Notes: generated from the letters alone by a model not told the origin. Positions 15,342-23,454 are shown, counted from the stretch's first letter. The stretch is 30,819 bases of DNA from a virus (IMGVR_UViG_3300046028_002246:1-30819), one strand, 5' to 3'. Translations and numbers: made by a program.

Positions 15342-15494
15342 ATGAAAATCAAACCGGAGTATTTAGGACTTGAAATTTATTCAACTGTATTAGGCAATAA
15401 AATCGAAGTTAAAGAATCTAATATAGAACTATTAAAATCTTTAGGCATCAATTATATTTTTGAAGTAGAAGAATCACAACCAAAGAAAAAATGA
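15342..15494 (+). CDS. Small phage protein, 50 aa (paralogue of next gene)
   Basis: MKIKPEYLGLEIYSTVLGN starts 16 nt after the promoter-like element. The product ends NYIFEVEESQPKKK. Its plan (K-K-E-Y/F-L/I-G near the start, then an N-I-E-L/I-L/F-K segment and Y-x-F-E-V-E near the end) is repeated in the next gene, so the two are tandem paralogues. Proteins of this size and pattern are common near connector genes in long-tailed phages. The function is unknown. The last four bases (ATGA) overlap the next start. Confidence 0.65.
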   Translation: MKIKPEYLGLEIYSTVLGNKIEVKESNIELLKSLGINYIFEVEESQPKKK

Positions 15495-15664
15495 AATTAA
15501 AATCGGAATTTATCGGTAAGGATATGTTTAGCCAGGAGCTTAACAAGATCATAAAAATCAATGAGGAAAATATCGAGATATTTAAACAATATAAATATAC
15601 TTTTCTTTTTGAAGTTGAAATTAAAAAACCAAAACGTGATAAAATTAATAAAGAATCAAAGTAA
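15491..15664 (+). CDS. Small phage protein, 57 aa (paralogue of previous gene)
   Basis: MKLKSEFIGKDMFSQELNK opens at the ATG overlapping the previous stop. It shares the residue plan of the upstream 50-aa protein (K-x-K-x-E-F-I-G, then NIEIFKQYKYTFLFEVE) and adds a basic tail (KKPKRDKINKESK). This is probably a duplication that has diverged. Its 3' end overlaps the likely GTG start of the next gene. The role is unknown, perhaps a minor virion or connector-associated component judging by position. Confidence 0.6.
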   Translation: MKLKSEFIGKDMFSQELNKIIKINEENIEIFKQYKYTFLFEVEIKKPKRDKINKESK

Positions 15665-16031
15665 CATTATTGTTTTAACGCTAACTGAAAAGTGTACTTT
15701 AACAAATCCTTTGTTTTTGTTTAGATTTATCAATGATGAGTCTAAGATCAGTTATACATTTATTGCTCAAGATACTTCATTGCATACGGATCGTTATAAT
15801 AGGTTTACAATCACTGAAAAACTAAATCCAACATTGACATTATCGGAGGTTTATTTGCCTTTAAATGGGTTTTATTCTTACGAGATATACGAACAAAGTT
15901 CACCAACAAATTTAAATTATACTTTAGCAACCGGGATAGTTGAGGAGGGCAAAGTTAAAGTAATAGGAACGGCAAGCAGTACAACGGCTTACGATAACCA
16001 AACTAAAATAAATATAATCTATAATGGCTAG
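15636..16031 (+). CDS. Hypothetical structural protein, GTG start, 131 aa
   Basis: The frame is open further upstream (an ATG at 15561), but that start lies deep inside the preceding gene and adds a low-complexity basic stretch. The GTG at 15636 gives VIKLIKNQSNIIVLTLTEK, which matches the usual opening of a family common in Bacteroidota phages. The rest is beta-rich: FLFRFINDESKISYTFIAQD, then GFYSYEIYEQSSPTNL and a C-terminal KVIGTASS segment. A small virion component is likely. It overlaps the portal start by eight bases. Confidence 0.65.
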   Translation: MIKLIKNQSNIIVLTLTEKCTLTNPLFLFRFINDESKISYTFIAQDTSLHTDRYNRFTITEKLNPTLTLSEVYLPLNGFYSYEIYEQSSPTNLNYTLATGIVEEGKVKVIGTASSTTAYDNQTKINIIYNG

Positions 16032-17808
16032 CAATATACTTTACGTTAAATTAAACGCGTTCGAGATTCCAGAATTTAAGGAAAACAAGGGCAAAGAGTG
16101 GATAAGTTATGGAAACGATAATAACTTTCCTAATTTATTGCTAGACATGTACGACAACGCGCCAAAACATAGGGCTATTGTAGACGGCAAGGCGGATTTA
16201 ATTGCCGGTAAAGGGTGGAATGTAAACAACAAAGCTTTGAGTGTATTAAACGCTGCCAAATTAATAGAGTTTACACAGTCAATAAATCCAAGTGAAAGTT
16301 TATATGAGCTAACAAAAAAAATTAGTTTAGATTTAGAGTTATTTGGAGGTTTCTATATTCAAGCCATTTGGAATAATTTAAGAACTGATTTTGATTTATA
16401 TCATGTTGATTTTAGTAAGATAAGAACTAACAAAACACAAGATAAATTCTTTTTTAGTAACGATTGGAAGGCTTATAATCAATCATTTGATAAGACCGGA
16501 TTTAAAGAGATAGAAAAGTTTGATCCTGAAAATAAAACTAGCGGTATATTTTACTATAAAGCATATAGACCAAATCAAGGTGTTTACCCGTTACCGGGTT
16601 ATGTAGCAGCTTTGAAATATATTGAGATTGAGAAAGAAATCGCAAACTTCCATTTAAACAATATAAAGAACGGCTTTGTAGGCGGGACTTTAATCAGTTT
16701 TAACAACGGGCAACCTACATTAGAGGAGCAAAAAGAGATTGAAAAACAGATTAAAAACAAACATACAGGTACAGATAACGCGGGTGGTGTTGTGTTGGTA
16801 TTTAGTGAGGGAAAAGATAAAGAGCCGAGTGTAATTCCTTTAAGAACAAACGATTTTGACAAGGCATTTGAGGTACTTAATAAAACAGTTACACAAGAGA
16901 TATTCACCGGGCATAGAATTACAAGCGGTCAGTTATTTGGAATTGATGGAGAATCGGCATTTGCTAGGAATGTAATAAGAGATGCTTCCGAGTTTTTCCA
17001 AAATACTTATGTTACCCCGAAACAACAGACATTAGAGGGTGTAATAAATGACTTTGCGAATCTATTAAATATTGATGGCAAACTTAATATTATTCCTTTG
17101 GAGATTATAGGTGTTGATTATTCGGAGGCATTGATTCAGGCGGTTATACCAATAGAATTATTAAGAAAAAAAGTAGCTGAAAGGCTTGGTATTGATTTAA
17201 ATGAAACTCAAAAGTTTAGCAAAGAACTAACCGAAGCGGAAGCCCTGGAAGTATTCGATAAATACGGCGAAAGTTCGGAAGGGTATGAGGTTATACACGC
17301 GGAGGCTATTCCGGTAAACTTTGCCACGATAACAATCACAACACTAGACAAGTCAATTATAGACCTTATAAGCAACGATAATTTAATAAGCAATAAAAAC
17401 CTTGCAGAAGCTTTAAAAGTTGACGTAAAGACAGTAGAAGAGGCCTTATTAAAGTTATCCGATAACGGCATGATTCAGACAGTAGATAACGAAAGGAATT
17501 TAACTAAAAAAGGCGAAAGTATTAAGAAATTAGATTCACCGGTTGAGGAAATTTTAGTTAGATATAAATATGCTTTAAAGCCAGGGATTGAGGGTAAACC
17601 TTTACTAGATACAAGCAGAGATTTTTGTAAAAAAGAAATAAAAGATAATAAACATTATACACGCCAAGAAATAGAAGCTTTAGAAAATGATTTAGGAACT
17701 AATGTATGGTTAACGCGTGGCGGTTGGTATCACAATCCTAAAACGGGATTAACGAGTACATCATGTAGGCATATTTGGCAGCAAGTTTTATTAAGAAAAA
17801 AAGCATAA
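16024..17808 (+). CDS. Portal protein with winged-helix and MuF-like C-terminal parts
   Basis: 594 aa. The N-terminal two thirds match portal proteins: WISYGNDNNFPNLLLDMYDN, KHRAIVDGKADLIAGKGW, and later VTQEIFTGHRITSGQLFGI. The portal is the dodecameric DNA gate at the capsid vertex. Residues about 451-503 (ISNKNLAEALKVDVKTVEEA, then GMIQTVDNERNLTKKGESI) read as a winged helix-turn-helix, unusual for a portal. Residues about 509-594 (VRYKYALKPG, SRDFC, YTRQEIEAL, WLTRGGWYHNP, SCRHIW) form a MuF-like or XkdF-associated domain. The portal is separated from the large terminase by about 11 kb. Confidence 0.8.
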   Translation: MASNILYVKLNAFEIPEFKENKGKEWISYGNDNNFPNLLLDMYDNAPKHRAIVDGKADLIAGKGWNVNNKALSVLNAAKLIEFTQSINPSESLYELTKKISLDLELFGGFYIQAIWNNLRTDFDLYHVDFSKIRTNKTQDKFFFSNDWKAYNQSFDKTGFKEIEKFDPENKTSGIFYYKAYRPNQGVYPLPGYVAALKYIEIEKEIANFHLNNIKNGFVGGTLISFNNGQPTLEEQKEIEKQIKNKHTGTDNAGGVVLVFSEGKDKEPSVIPLRTNDFDKAFEVLNKTVTQEIFTGHRITSGQLFGIDGESAFARNVIRDASEFFQNTYVTPKQQTLEGVINDFANLLNIDGKLNIIPLEIIGVDYSEALIQAVIPIELLRKKVAERLGIDLNETQKFSKELTEAEALEVFDKYGESSEGYEVIHAEAIPVNFATITITTLDKSIIDLISNDNLISNKNLAEALKVDVKTVEEALLKLSDNGMIQTVDNERNLTKKGESIKKLDSPVEEILVRYKYALKPGIEGKPLLDTSRDFCKKEIKDNKHYTRQEIEALENDLGTNVWLTRGGWYHNPKTGLTSTSCRHIWQQVLLRKKA

Positions 17809-17811
17809 GTT

Positions 17812-18387
17812 ATGGCAGTTATATTTATAAGCGAGCAAGCCTTAAAGGATAACTCGATAATTAACGAGAATGTAGACATGAAAGTTTTGCTGCCGGTTAT
17901 TAAATTGGCACAAGAAAAATTCATGTTACCTATATTAGGCACCGGACTTTATAATGAAATCAAAGCACAAGTTAGCGCAGTAACTGTATCAGTTTTAAAT
18001 AAAACTTTATTAGACGATTATATTCAACCGGCTTTAATTTGGTGGATTATGGCGGAGGCGCCTATGCCTTTGACTTACAAGTTTATGAATAAGTCAGTGG
18101 CCACAAGATCAAGTGAAAACGCAAGTCCTGCCAGCCTTAATGACTTGTTAAAGTTAGAGGAGCGATTTAAAGATAACGCGCAATGGTATAGCCAACGTAT
18201 TACTAACTATCTTTTAGAAAATTCAACATTATACCCTTTATATTTAAATCCTGGTAATGGCATAGATACTATTGTACCCAAGAAAACAATGTATTCGACC
18301 GGAATGTATCTTGGTAGCACAATAAATAAAAACTTACCTTTTAGCGATAGATTCCAAGGAAACTATGATTCAAACTGTCTTGATTAA
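17812..18387 (+). CDS. Head-tail connector protein (DUF6712-like)
   Basis: 191 aa. The N-terminal FISEQALKDNSIINENVDMK and KVLLPVIKLAQEKFMLPILG segments, then DYIQPALIWWIMAEAPMPL, match helical head-tail adaptor proteins of Bacteroidota phages. These dock under the portal. The gene follows the portal by three bases and its stop overlaps the ATG of a tiny frame downstream. The assignment comes from pattern and position; the fold is not proven. Confidence 0.65.
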   Translation: MAVIFISEQALKDNSIINENVDMKVLLPVIKLAQEKFMLPILGTGLYNEIKAQVSAVTVSVLNKTLLDDYIQPALIWWIMAEAPMPLTYKFMNKSVATRSSENASPASLNDLLKLEERFKDNAQWYSQRITNYLLENSTLYPLYLNPGNGIDTIVPKKTMYSTGMYLGSTINKNLPFSDRFQGNYDSNCLD

Positions 18388-18512
18388 TGGCGTACACAAA
18401 GAACGAAAACAAACTAAAAATATTCCTTCAAAAACTTGATAATGAAAAGAACATTAAACCAAATAAACGAGCTATTAGAGGGAATAGCAACGGCTCATCA
18501 GCAAATAAATAG
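18387..18512 (+). CDS. Possible very small protein, 41 aa
   Basis: The ATG overlaps the connector stop (TAATG), the coupling pattern used throughout this genome, and reads MAYTKNENKLKIFLQKLDNE before a basic, Ser/Asn-rich tail. More than half of it overlaps the next gene in another frame. Tiny genes at this point occur in related phages, but here only the start position and the lysine-rich helix argue for coding. Confidence 0.35.
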   Translation: MAYTKNENKLKIFLQKLDNEKNIKPNKRAIRGNSNGSSANK

Positions 18513-19074
18513 CTACGGGATAGGGGATCTTTACGACCTTGTTGCCAATGGTGCGGTTACTTATCCTTTGATGTTTACTGTAATAAATCCAGGGCAGATA
18601 CAAGGCAAACAAATGAGCCTTAATTTATCTTTGTTATTCATGGATTTAGTTCATAAAGACCAAAGAAATGAGCTTGAAGTATTAAGTGATCAATTACAGA
18701 TAGCTACTGATGTTGTGGCCCAATTACGCGCGCCATTATATGAGGACTTTTTTTTTGTGGGAGAATCGGTATCATTTGAAGATTTTACCGAACGATTCAA
18801 TGACGAAGTAGCTGGATATAAGATAGATATTACCCTAAATTTATCGGAGCAATTTAATCTATGCGCTTTACCAATAGTGGGCGCACCGGAAGGGCCTAGC
18901 GAGTGTTCACCTAGTTTGGTACAAAATAGCGATTTAAGCTATTTAGTTTATGTGGCGAGTGGAAGTACATTAACTTTACCCGATACAACGATAAACTTTA
19001 ACGTCGGCGGTAATATTACAACAACAACAATTCCAACTTTAAAGAATACAGTAATTAACGTAGTATGGCAATAG
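18442..19074 (+). CDS. Tail-terminator-like protein with beta-rich extension, 210 aa
   Basis: The ATG at 18442 is preferred over the TTG two codons earlier. Residues 1-145 (LNQINELLEGIATAHQQIN, YPLMFTVINPGQIQGKQMSL, then LVHKDQRNELEVLSDQLQIA) look like the alpha/beta fold of tail-terminator proteins that cap the tube. Residues about 155-210 (SPSLVQNSDLSYLVYVASGS, then TLPDTTINFNVGGN) form a separate Thr/Asn-rich beta extension like those on adhesins. The gene sits between the connector and the fibre, as expected for a terminator. It overlaps the fibre start by ten bases. Confidence 0.5.
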   Translation: MKRTLNQINELLEGIATAHQQINSYGIGDLYDLVANGAVTYPLMFTVINPGQIQGKQMSLNLSLLFMDLVHKDQRNELEVLSDQLQIATDVVAQLRAPLYEDFFFVGESVSFEDFTERFNDEVAGYKIDITLNLSEQFNLCALPIVGAPEGPSECSPSLVQNSDLSYLVYVASGSTLTLPDTTINFNVGGNITTTTIPTLKNTVINVVWQ

Positions 19075-20768
19075 ATATTAATATTCCTTCGCAAGTTGCT
19101 CAGACCATAACCAACGGGGTAACCGGAACGGCACCAAGCCAGGACGCGGTTTTTGATGCTTTGGCGTTAAAAGAAAATGCGATAAACAAAGGCTTAGCGA
19201 ATGGATATGCGCCTTTAAATGCTTCAACAAAAATAGATTCCACATATTTGCCTTCATACGTAGATGACGTAATTGAAGTTGCTAATTATGCAGCTTTACC
19301 GGTAACGGGTGAAACGGGTAAAATATATATTACACTTGATACTAATTTGATTTATAGATGGTCAGGCACTGTTTATATTCAAGTGGGTGCCGGTGGTGTT
19401 GGTGGGGCAACCTGGGGTACAATAACCGGGGATCTTATAAATCAAACAGACTTACAATCAGCTTTAGATGCAAAAGTACCTTATACCGGGGCGACAACTA
19501 ACGTAAACCTAGGTGAATGGCAATTGTCAGCTGGGCAAGTTACATTTGATCAATCACCTACGGGAACGGCTGGTGTTGGTGTAATGAGATGGAATGATAC
19601 AGATGGAACTGTTAACCTAGGATTAAAAGGAGGTCAAAGTACATTAAAGATAGGGCAAGAAACAGTTGCACGTGTTGTTAATGGTGCCGGTGCGAATCTA
19701 TTAGCTTCTCAATATAAAGTTGTTAAGGTAACGAGCGCACAAGGGCAGCGATTACAAGTTAATTTGGCTCAAGCAAATAACGATAACAACTCAGTTGACA
19801 CAATAGGTATTGTTAGCGAAAATATAAATAACAATCAAGAGGGTTATATAAAGATATTAGGCCAAATAGAAGAGATTAACACAACGGGTTCGCTACAAAC
19901 AGAAACGTGGGCAGATGGGGACGTATTATATCTTAGCACAACAGTAGCCGGAGCAATAACGAACATCAAACCAATTGCAACGTCCGGGCATATTGTAGTA
20001 TTGGGATATGTAGAATATGCGCACGCTATACATGGTAAGATATTTGTTAAGATTATGAACGGCTGGGAGATAGACGAACTTCACAATGTTTATATTAATC
20101 CTGCCACGCAAGCCAACAACGATTTATTAGTTTACAATAGTACATCTCAATTATGGGAGAATAAAACAGTTGTTTCGGCATTAGGTTACACGCCAGCAAA
20201 TCAAACTATAACTATAAGTACTACAAGCCCTTTATCTGGCGGAGGTGATTTGTCAGCAAATAGAACTTTATCAATAGCAAACGCTGCCGCAGATGGAACA
20301 ACTAAGGGAGCAGCAACATTTACAGCAAGTGATTTTGATTCAACATCTGGGTTAATATCAATAGATTATACAAATGGTCAGGCAGCATCAACAACTAATA
20401 AAGGTTTTTTAACTGCTACAGATTGGAATACCTTTAATGCAAAAGCGGATATAAACCCACGAGTTCAGACAGTAACAAGCGCGGCAACAGTAACACCAAC
20501 AAGTTTAAATGATTTAGTTGTTATAACGGCGCAAGCGGCAGGATTAACAATAGCTAACCCTACCGGGACAATGGTGCAAGGCCAAGCATTAATGATAAGA
20601 ATTAAAGATAATGGAACGGCAAGAACAATTGGTTTTGGAAATAATTATAGAGCCATTGGGATTACTTTACCTACAACAACAGTAATAAGTAAAACATTAT
20701 ATTTGGGTTGCATTTGGAATAGTACAGATACTAAATTTGATGTGGTAGGATTAAATCAGGAGGCATAA
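19065..20768 (+). CDS. Tail fibre protein, 567 aa
   Basis: Trimeric-fibre features run through the sequence: QDAVFDALALKENAINKGLA, GYAPLNASTKIDSTYLPSYV, a repeat-like DLQSALDAKVPYTGATTNV segment, and the typical STTSPLSGGGDLSANRTLSI and DWNTFNAKAD motifs near residues 385-465. Gly, Thr, Asn and Ala dominate and there is no enzyme motif. The start overlaps the previous gene. It would project from the virion and position the lectin-like protein encoded next. Fibre tips are fast-evolving, so the receptor cannot be inferred. Confidence 0.75.
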   Translation: MAIDINIPSQVAQTITNGVTGTAPSQDAVFDALALKENAINKGLANGYAPLNASTKIDSTYLPSYVDDVIEVANYAALPVTGETGKIYITLDTNLIYRWSGTVYIQVGAGGVGGATWGTITGDLINQTDLQSALDAKVPYTGATTNVNLGEWQLSAGQVTFDQSPTGTAGVGVMRWNDTDGTVNLGLKGGQSTLKIGQETVARVVNGAGANLLASQYKVVKVTSAQGQRLQVNLAQANNDNNSVDTIGIVSENINNNQEGYIKILGQIEEINTTGSLQTETWADGDVLYLSTTVAGAITNIKPIATSGHIVVLGYVEYAHAIHGKIFVKIMNGWEIDELHNVYINPATQANNDLLVYNSTSQLWENKTVVSALGYTPANQTITISTTSPLSGGGDLSANRTLSIANAAADGTTKGAATFTASDFDSTSGLISIDYTNGQAASTTNKGFLTATDWNTFNAKADINPRVQTVTSAATVTPTSLNDLVVITAQAAGLTIANPTGTMVQGQALMIRIKDNGTARTIGFGNNYRAIGITLPTTTVISKTLYLGCIWNSTDTKFDVVGLNQEA

Positions 20769-20769
20769 A

Positions 20770-21555
20770 ATGTATTATAGTTTAATATCTTCAATGAAAA
20801 AGTCTAGCGTTGACGCAGATGCTCAAGCATTTATAACTGCTGCTGCTATAACTAATGCAACACAACAAACTGCTATTAATACTTTAGTAATATCCCTTAA
20901 ATCATACGGGATATGGACTAAAATGAAAGCTTTATATCCATTTGTTGGCGGAACAGCAGCTTCACACAAGTTTAATTTAAAAGACCCTAGAGATTTAAAC
21001 GCTGCCTTTAGATTAATTTTTAACGGAGGGTGGACACATTCAAGTAATGGAGTTGTACCGAATGGAACAAATGGATATGCGGATACTTATTTTAACCCTA
21101 ATAATTTTAATCAAGATAATTTAGCTTTTGGGTCTTATTTAAGAAATACGGGTTCTTATAATTGTTATATTGGCGCATTTGACACTTATAGAACTTATCT
21201 ATTACCAGTAAGTACTTCGTATTATGGACAGATAAATTCATCTGGTTTTGCATTTACAACAATTACAGCAAGTCAAACAACTAAATTGCATCTTATTACA
21301 AGAACAACAGCCACAACTGCAAGTATATATATAAATGGAACATTATTATTTAATGACAATATTCCTTCTAATGGAAAAACAAATAGAAATATATGGATAG
21401 GGGCGTTAAATAATGCAGCTGCATCTCCTGATTATTATTATTCAACCAATCAGCAAGCATTTTCATTTATTGCAGACGGATTAAATTCAACAGAAATAAC
21501 TAATTTAACAAATATAGTACAAGCCTATCAAACAAGTTTATCAAGACAAGTATAA
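20770..21555 (+). CDS. Lectin-like receptor-binding protein, 261 aa
   Basis: The N-terminus (SSVDADAQAFITAAAITNAT, then LKSYGIWTKMKALYPFVGG) is a conserved attachment module in Bacteroidota phage adhesins. The remaining residues (HKFNLKDPRDLNAAFRLIF, then strands including LHLITRTTATTASIYINGTL) fit a laminin-G/concanavalin-like beta sandwich that binds glycans. It follows the fibre gene by one base and is the best candidate for host recognition. No catalytic residues of a depolymerase are apparent. Confidence 0.65.
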   Translation: MYYSLISSMKKSSVDADAQAFITAAAITNATQQTAINTLVISLKSYGIWTKMKALYPFVGGTAASHKFNLKDPRDLNAAFRLIFNGGWTHSSNGVVPNGTNGYADTYFNPNNFNQDNLAFGSYLRNTGSYNCYIGAFDTYRTYLLPVSTSYYGQINSSGFAFTTITASQTTKLHLITRTTATTASIYINGTLLFNDNIPSNGKTNRNIWIGALNNAAASPDYYYSTNQQAFSFIADGLNSTEITNLTNIVQAYQTSLSRQV

Positions 21556-21557
21556 TC

Positions 21558-21809
21558 ATGAAAATAACAGACATAACAAGAGAACAATACACTACATATG
21601 TAGGTTTATTGACATTAGAGCAAAAAGAATTATTAGTAGGTCAATTATATACTATTGATTCTTTTTTTAATCCGATTCAAGACATTGCAGATAATTGGGT
21701 TATTTCTATTGAAGAAATGGAATACTGCAATAATCCTGAGTTTATTTGGGTTAAAGATTTAGAATTAATATTATATGTGCCTAAAGAAGTAATAAATCCA
21801 TTTATCTAA
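21558..21809 (+). CDS. Hypothetical protein linked to the adhesin, 83 aa
   Basis: An acidic protein: REQYTTYVGLLTLEQKELL, then NWVISIEEMEYCNNPEFIWV and a short DLELILYVPKEVINPFI tail. It starts two bases after the adhesin stop and its own stop overlaps the next ATG. A similar small gene often follows lectin-like adhesins in related phages. A fibre chaperone or a small virion subunit are the obvious possibilities; the sequence decides neither. Confidence 0.55.
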   Translation: MKITDITREQYTTYVGLLTLEQKELLVGQLYTIDSFFNPIQDIADNWVISIEEMEYCNNPEFIWVKDLELILYVPKEVINPFI

Positions 21810-22411
21810 TGTGGGATAACCTAGCCAATATTTTAAAGGCAATCAATAAGTTAAGATTTGAAATAATTATAATTTTATTTATAACGATCTTGATTTATTG
21901 GTTTAAGAATGACATTTCTAAACTATTGACTAGTGAAAAGATTAACAAAGATATTAGCAATAATGTTTTGATAAATCGAATGCTTAATGATTTGCTTGTA
22001 AAATATTCAGCGGATAGGGCTTATATCTTTCAATTCCATAATACTATAAAGTTTTACGATGGAACGCACAAAAACCATCAATCATGCACGTTTGAAGTTG
22101 TTAATTTAGGCATTTCAAGAGTATCAAGCCAACAGCAAAACATTCCGGTAAGTTTATTTCCGGTATTCCTTCAAGATGTTATGTTTAATAAAATGCACTA
22201 TCAAAACATTGAGAACATGGAGGAGACAACCACCAGGATTGAGCTAACAAATCAAGGGGTAAAGTCTTTATATATAGCACCTTATTTTAAAGATGGGCAG
22301 TTTGTGGCATATATCGGAGTGGATTACGTTAAAGACACTATGAAAACAAATATTAACTACCTACAATTCCAGGGATATACTAATCAAATCGGTAACTTAT
22401 TGACGCAATAA
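21809..22411 (+). CDS. Membrane-anchored GAF-like domain protein, 200 aa
   Basis: One N-terminal membrane helix (residues about 17-34, FEIIIILFITILIYWF) is followed by a soluble domain: LLVKYSADRAYIFQFHNTIK, then SCTFEVVNLGISRVSSQQQN and FVAYIGVDYVKD near the end. The DRAYIFQFHN...FVAYIGVDY pattern resembles GAF sensor domains. The gene lies directly before the M15 peptidase and the holin-like gene with touching stop and start codons. A role in timing lysis or sensing the cell envelope is therefore attractive, but this is inference. No ligand-binding residue can be assigned. Confidence 0.55.
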   Translation: MWDNLANILKAINKLRFEIIIILFITILIYWFKNDISKLLTSEKINKDISNNVLINRMLNDLLVKYSADRAYIFQFHNTIKFYDGTHKNHQSCTFEVVNLGISRVSSQQQNIPVSLFPVFLQDVMFNKMHYQNIENMEETTTRIELTNQGVKSLYIAPYFKDGQFVAYIGVDYVKDTMKTNINYLQFQGYTNQIGNLLTQ

Positions 22412-22821
22412 TGGAAAACATATCTAAACACATAACATTTTTAGAGGCCACACAATCACCAACGGCGACAAAGTTAGGTATTAACAACGTACCGGATAAA
22501 ATGCAGTTAGAAGCGATGATTTTAGTTGCTAATAAGTGTTTTGAGCCATTGCGTTTATGGTATGGGAAACCGATTAAGGTAAACAGTTTTTACCGAAGTG
22601 ATCTTTTGAATCGTGCGGTTAAGGGTAGCTTGACAAGCCAGCATAAAAAAGGCGAAGCGATTGACCTAGATGCAGGTAGTAAAGAGGAGAATAAAAAGCT
22701 TTTTGAGTGGATTAAAGCTAATTTAGTGTTTGATCAGGTAATAAATGAATATAACTACTCATGGGTTCATGTTAGTTATTCTAAGGTAAAAAATCGTAAA
22801 CAAATACTCATTATAAAATGA
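22411..22821 (+). CDS. M15-family peptidase (endolysin)
   Basis: 136 aa. The SQHKKGEAIDLD motif (residues 76-87) provides His78 and Asp85 as zinc ligands, and SWVHVSY (117-123) provides His120, as in M15 D-Ala-D-Ala-type peptidases. A preceding PIKVNSFYRSDLLNRAV segment is also typical. It would cut peptidoglycan cross-links at lysis. There is no signal peptide, so it needs the downstream holin-like protein or another route to the periplasm. Its stop overlaps the next start. Confidence 0.85.
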   Translation: MENISKHITFLEATQSPTATKLGINNVPDKMQLEAMILVANKCFEPLRLWYGKPIKVNSFYRSDLLNRAVKGSLTSQHKKGEAIDLDAGSKEENKKLFEWIKANLVFDQVINEYNYSWVHVSYSKVKNRKQILIIK

Positions 22822-23024
22822 AAATAAAAGAAAGATTTTTAGCACCAACGCCGAAGTTTTGGCGCAAAGTAAGGAATTTAATGTTAGGAATTGGAACGGT
22901 AAGCGGTGCTATTATAGCTACCCCGGCAATGTTACCGGCCGGCATTGTAGCACTTGCAACCTATGGGTTAACAGTTGGAACAATCGGAGCAGCACTTAGT
23001 CAGTTGACAGTAGAACAAAAATAA
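22818..23024 (+). CDS. Holin-like small membrane protein, 68 aa
   Basis: A basic N-terminus (MKIKERFLAPTPKFWRKVRN) is followed by two hydrophobic segments, LMLGIGTVSGAIIATPAML and AGIVALATYGLTVGTIGAAL, and a short polar tail. The size, topology and position directly after the peptidase fit a holin that forms the membrane lesion for lysis. A strong terminator follows. Small proteins of this type vary too much for a class assignment. Confidence 0.65.
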   Translation: MKIKERFLAPTPKFWRKVRNLMLGIGTVSGAIIATPAMLPAGIVALATYGLTVGTIGAALSQLTVEQK

Positions 23025-23038
23025 TTAGATTGATTATT

Positions 23039-23069
23039 AAGTAGTTAGAGAAATTTAACTACTTTTTTT
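23039..23069 (+). terminator. Rho-independent terminator after the lysis genes
   Basis: AAGTAGTTA (23039-23047) pairs perfectly with TAACTACTT (23056-23064) around an 8-nt loop, and a run of T follows. It ends the late transcript just before the early promoter. Confidence 0.85.
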
Positions 23070-23085
23070 ATGTTTTGATGCAAAT

Positions 23086-23119
23086 AAATTTGTTAGTATT
23101 AAATTTGTTAGTATATTTG
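23086..23119 (+). promoter_or_regulatory. Early promoter with duplicated operator-like element
   Basis: TTTG (23089-23092) and TATATTTG (23112-23119) are 19 nt apart, matching the Bacteroidota promoter pattern. AAATTTGTTAGTAT occurs twice in tandem (23086-23099 and 23101-23114), covering both boxes. The 18-base word AAATTTGTTAGTATTAAA (23086-23103) recurs exactly at 24685-24702. Start of transcription is expected near 23124-23127, ahead of the ATG at 23150. Confidence 0.75.
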
Positions 23120-23149
23120 TATCAGAAACAAACACTAAAACTAAACGTT

Positions 23150-23299
23150 ATGACAAATAAAAAAATTTATATCGAGTATTTAAATAAAGATAAAAACTTT
23201 AATAAAGATAAAATATACTTTAATACTTATAACGATGCCGTTAATTGGGGCAAAGAAAACTTTGAAAATTTCAATTTTGATTTTATAAGATTTGAATAA
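23150..23299 (+). CDS. Hypothetical early protein, 49 aa
   Basis: This is the first gene after the early promoter. The frame is open back to an ATG at 23075, but that start precedes the promoter, so the ATG at 23150 is chosen. The product (MTNKKIYIEYLNKDKNFNK, then FNTYNDAVNWGKENFENF) is small, aromatic and charged. I do not recognise it. Short first genes behind an early promoter often act on host functions. That is a general expectation and not evidence here. Confidence 0.6.
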   Translation: MTNKKIYIEYLNKDKNFNKDKIYFNTYNDAVNWGKENFENFNFDFIRFE

Positions 23300-23321
23300 T
23301 TAACCTTTAATCCTTACAATT

Positions 23322-23450
23322 ATGAAAACAAAAACTATAGCAAAAACAGTTAAGCCCGCAAGAATTTGTCAAAATTTCAATCATTGGGCAGAATATATCA
23401 AAGAAACAGTACAAACTTTAAAACTTAAACAAAATGAAAACAGTAAATGA
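23322..23450 (+). CDS. Small basic early protein, 42 aa
   Basis: It reads MKTKTIAKTVKPARICQNFN followed by HWAEYIKETVQTLKLKQNEN, ends at a TGA inside the next gene (overlap 17 bases), and fills the gap between two early genes. The N-terminal third is strongly basic and the rest is helical. No family is recognised. The spacing and overlap support coding. Confidence 0.5.
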   Translation: MKTKTIAKTVKPARICQNFNHWAEYIKETVQTLKLKQNENSK

Positions 23451-23454
23451 ATTA
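23418..23454 (+). repeat. 37-nt direct repeat, copy 1 (second copy at 23651-23687)
   Basis: The two copies differ at 2 of 37 positions. Each carries the end of one coding frame, a short A-rich leader and the start codon with the first codons (M-K/T-T-V-N-E/K-L) of the next gene. This is a footprint of duplication in the early region. Confidence 0.8.

Noticed and set aside
17208-17471. - strand open frames under the portal gene
   Set aside because: They are opposite strong coding sequence, lack start context and do not resemble any protein.
18917-18923. A third TGGTACA word
   Set aside because: There is no TATATTT 13 nt downstream, and it lies inside a coding gene.
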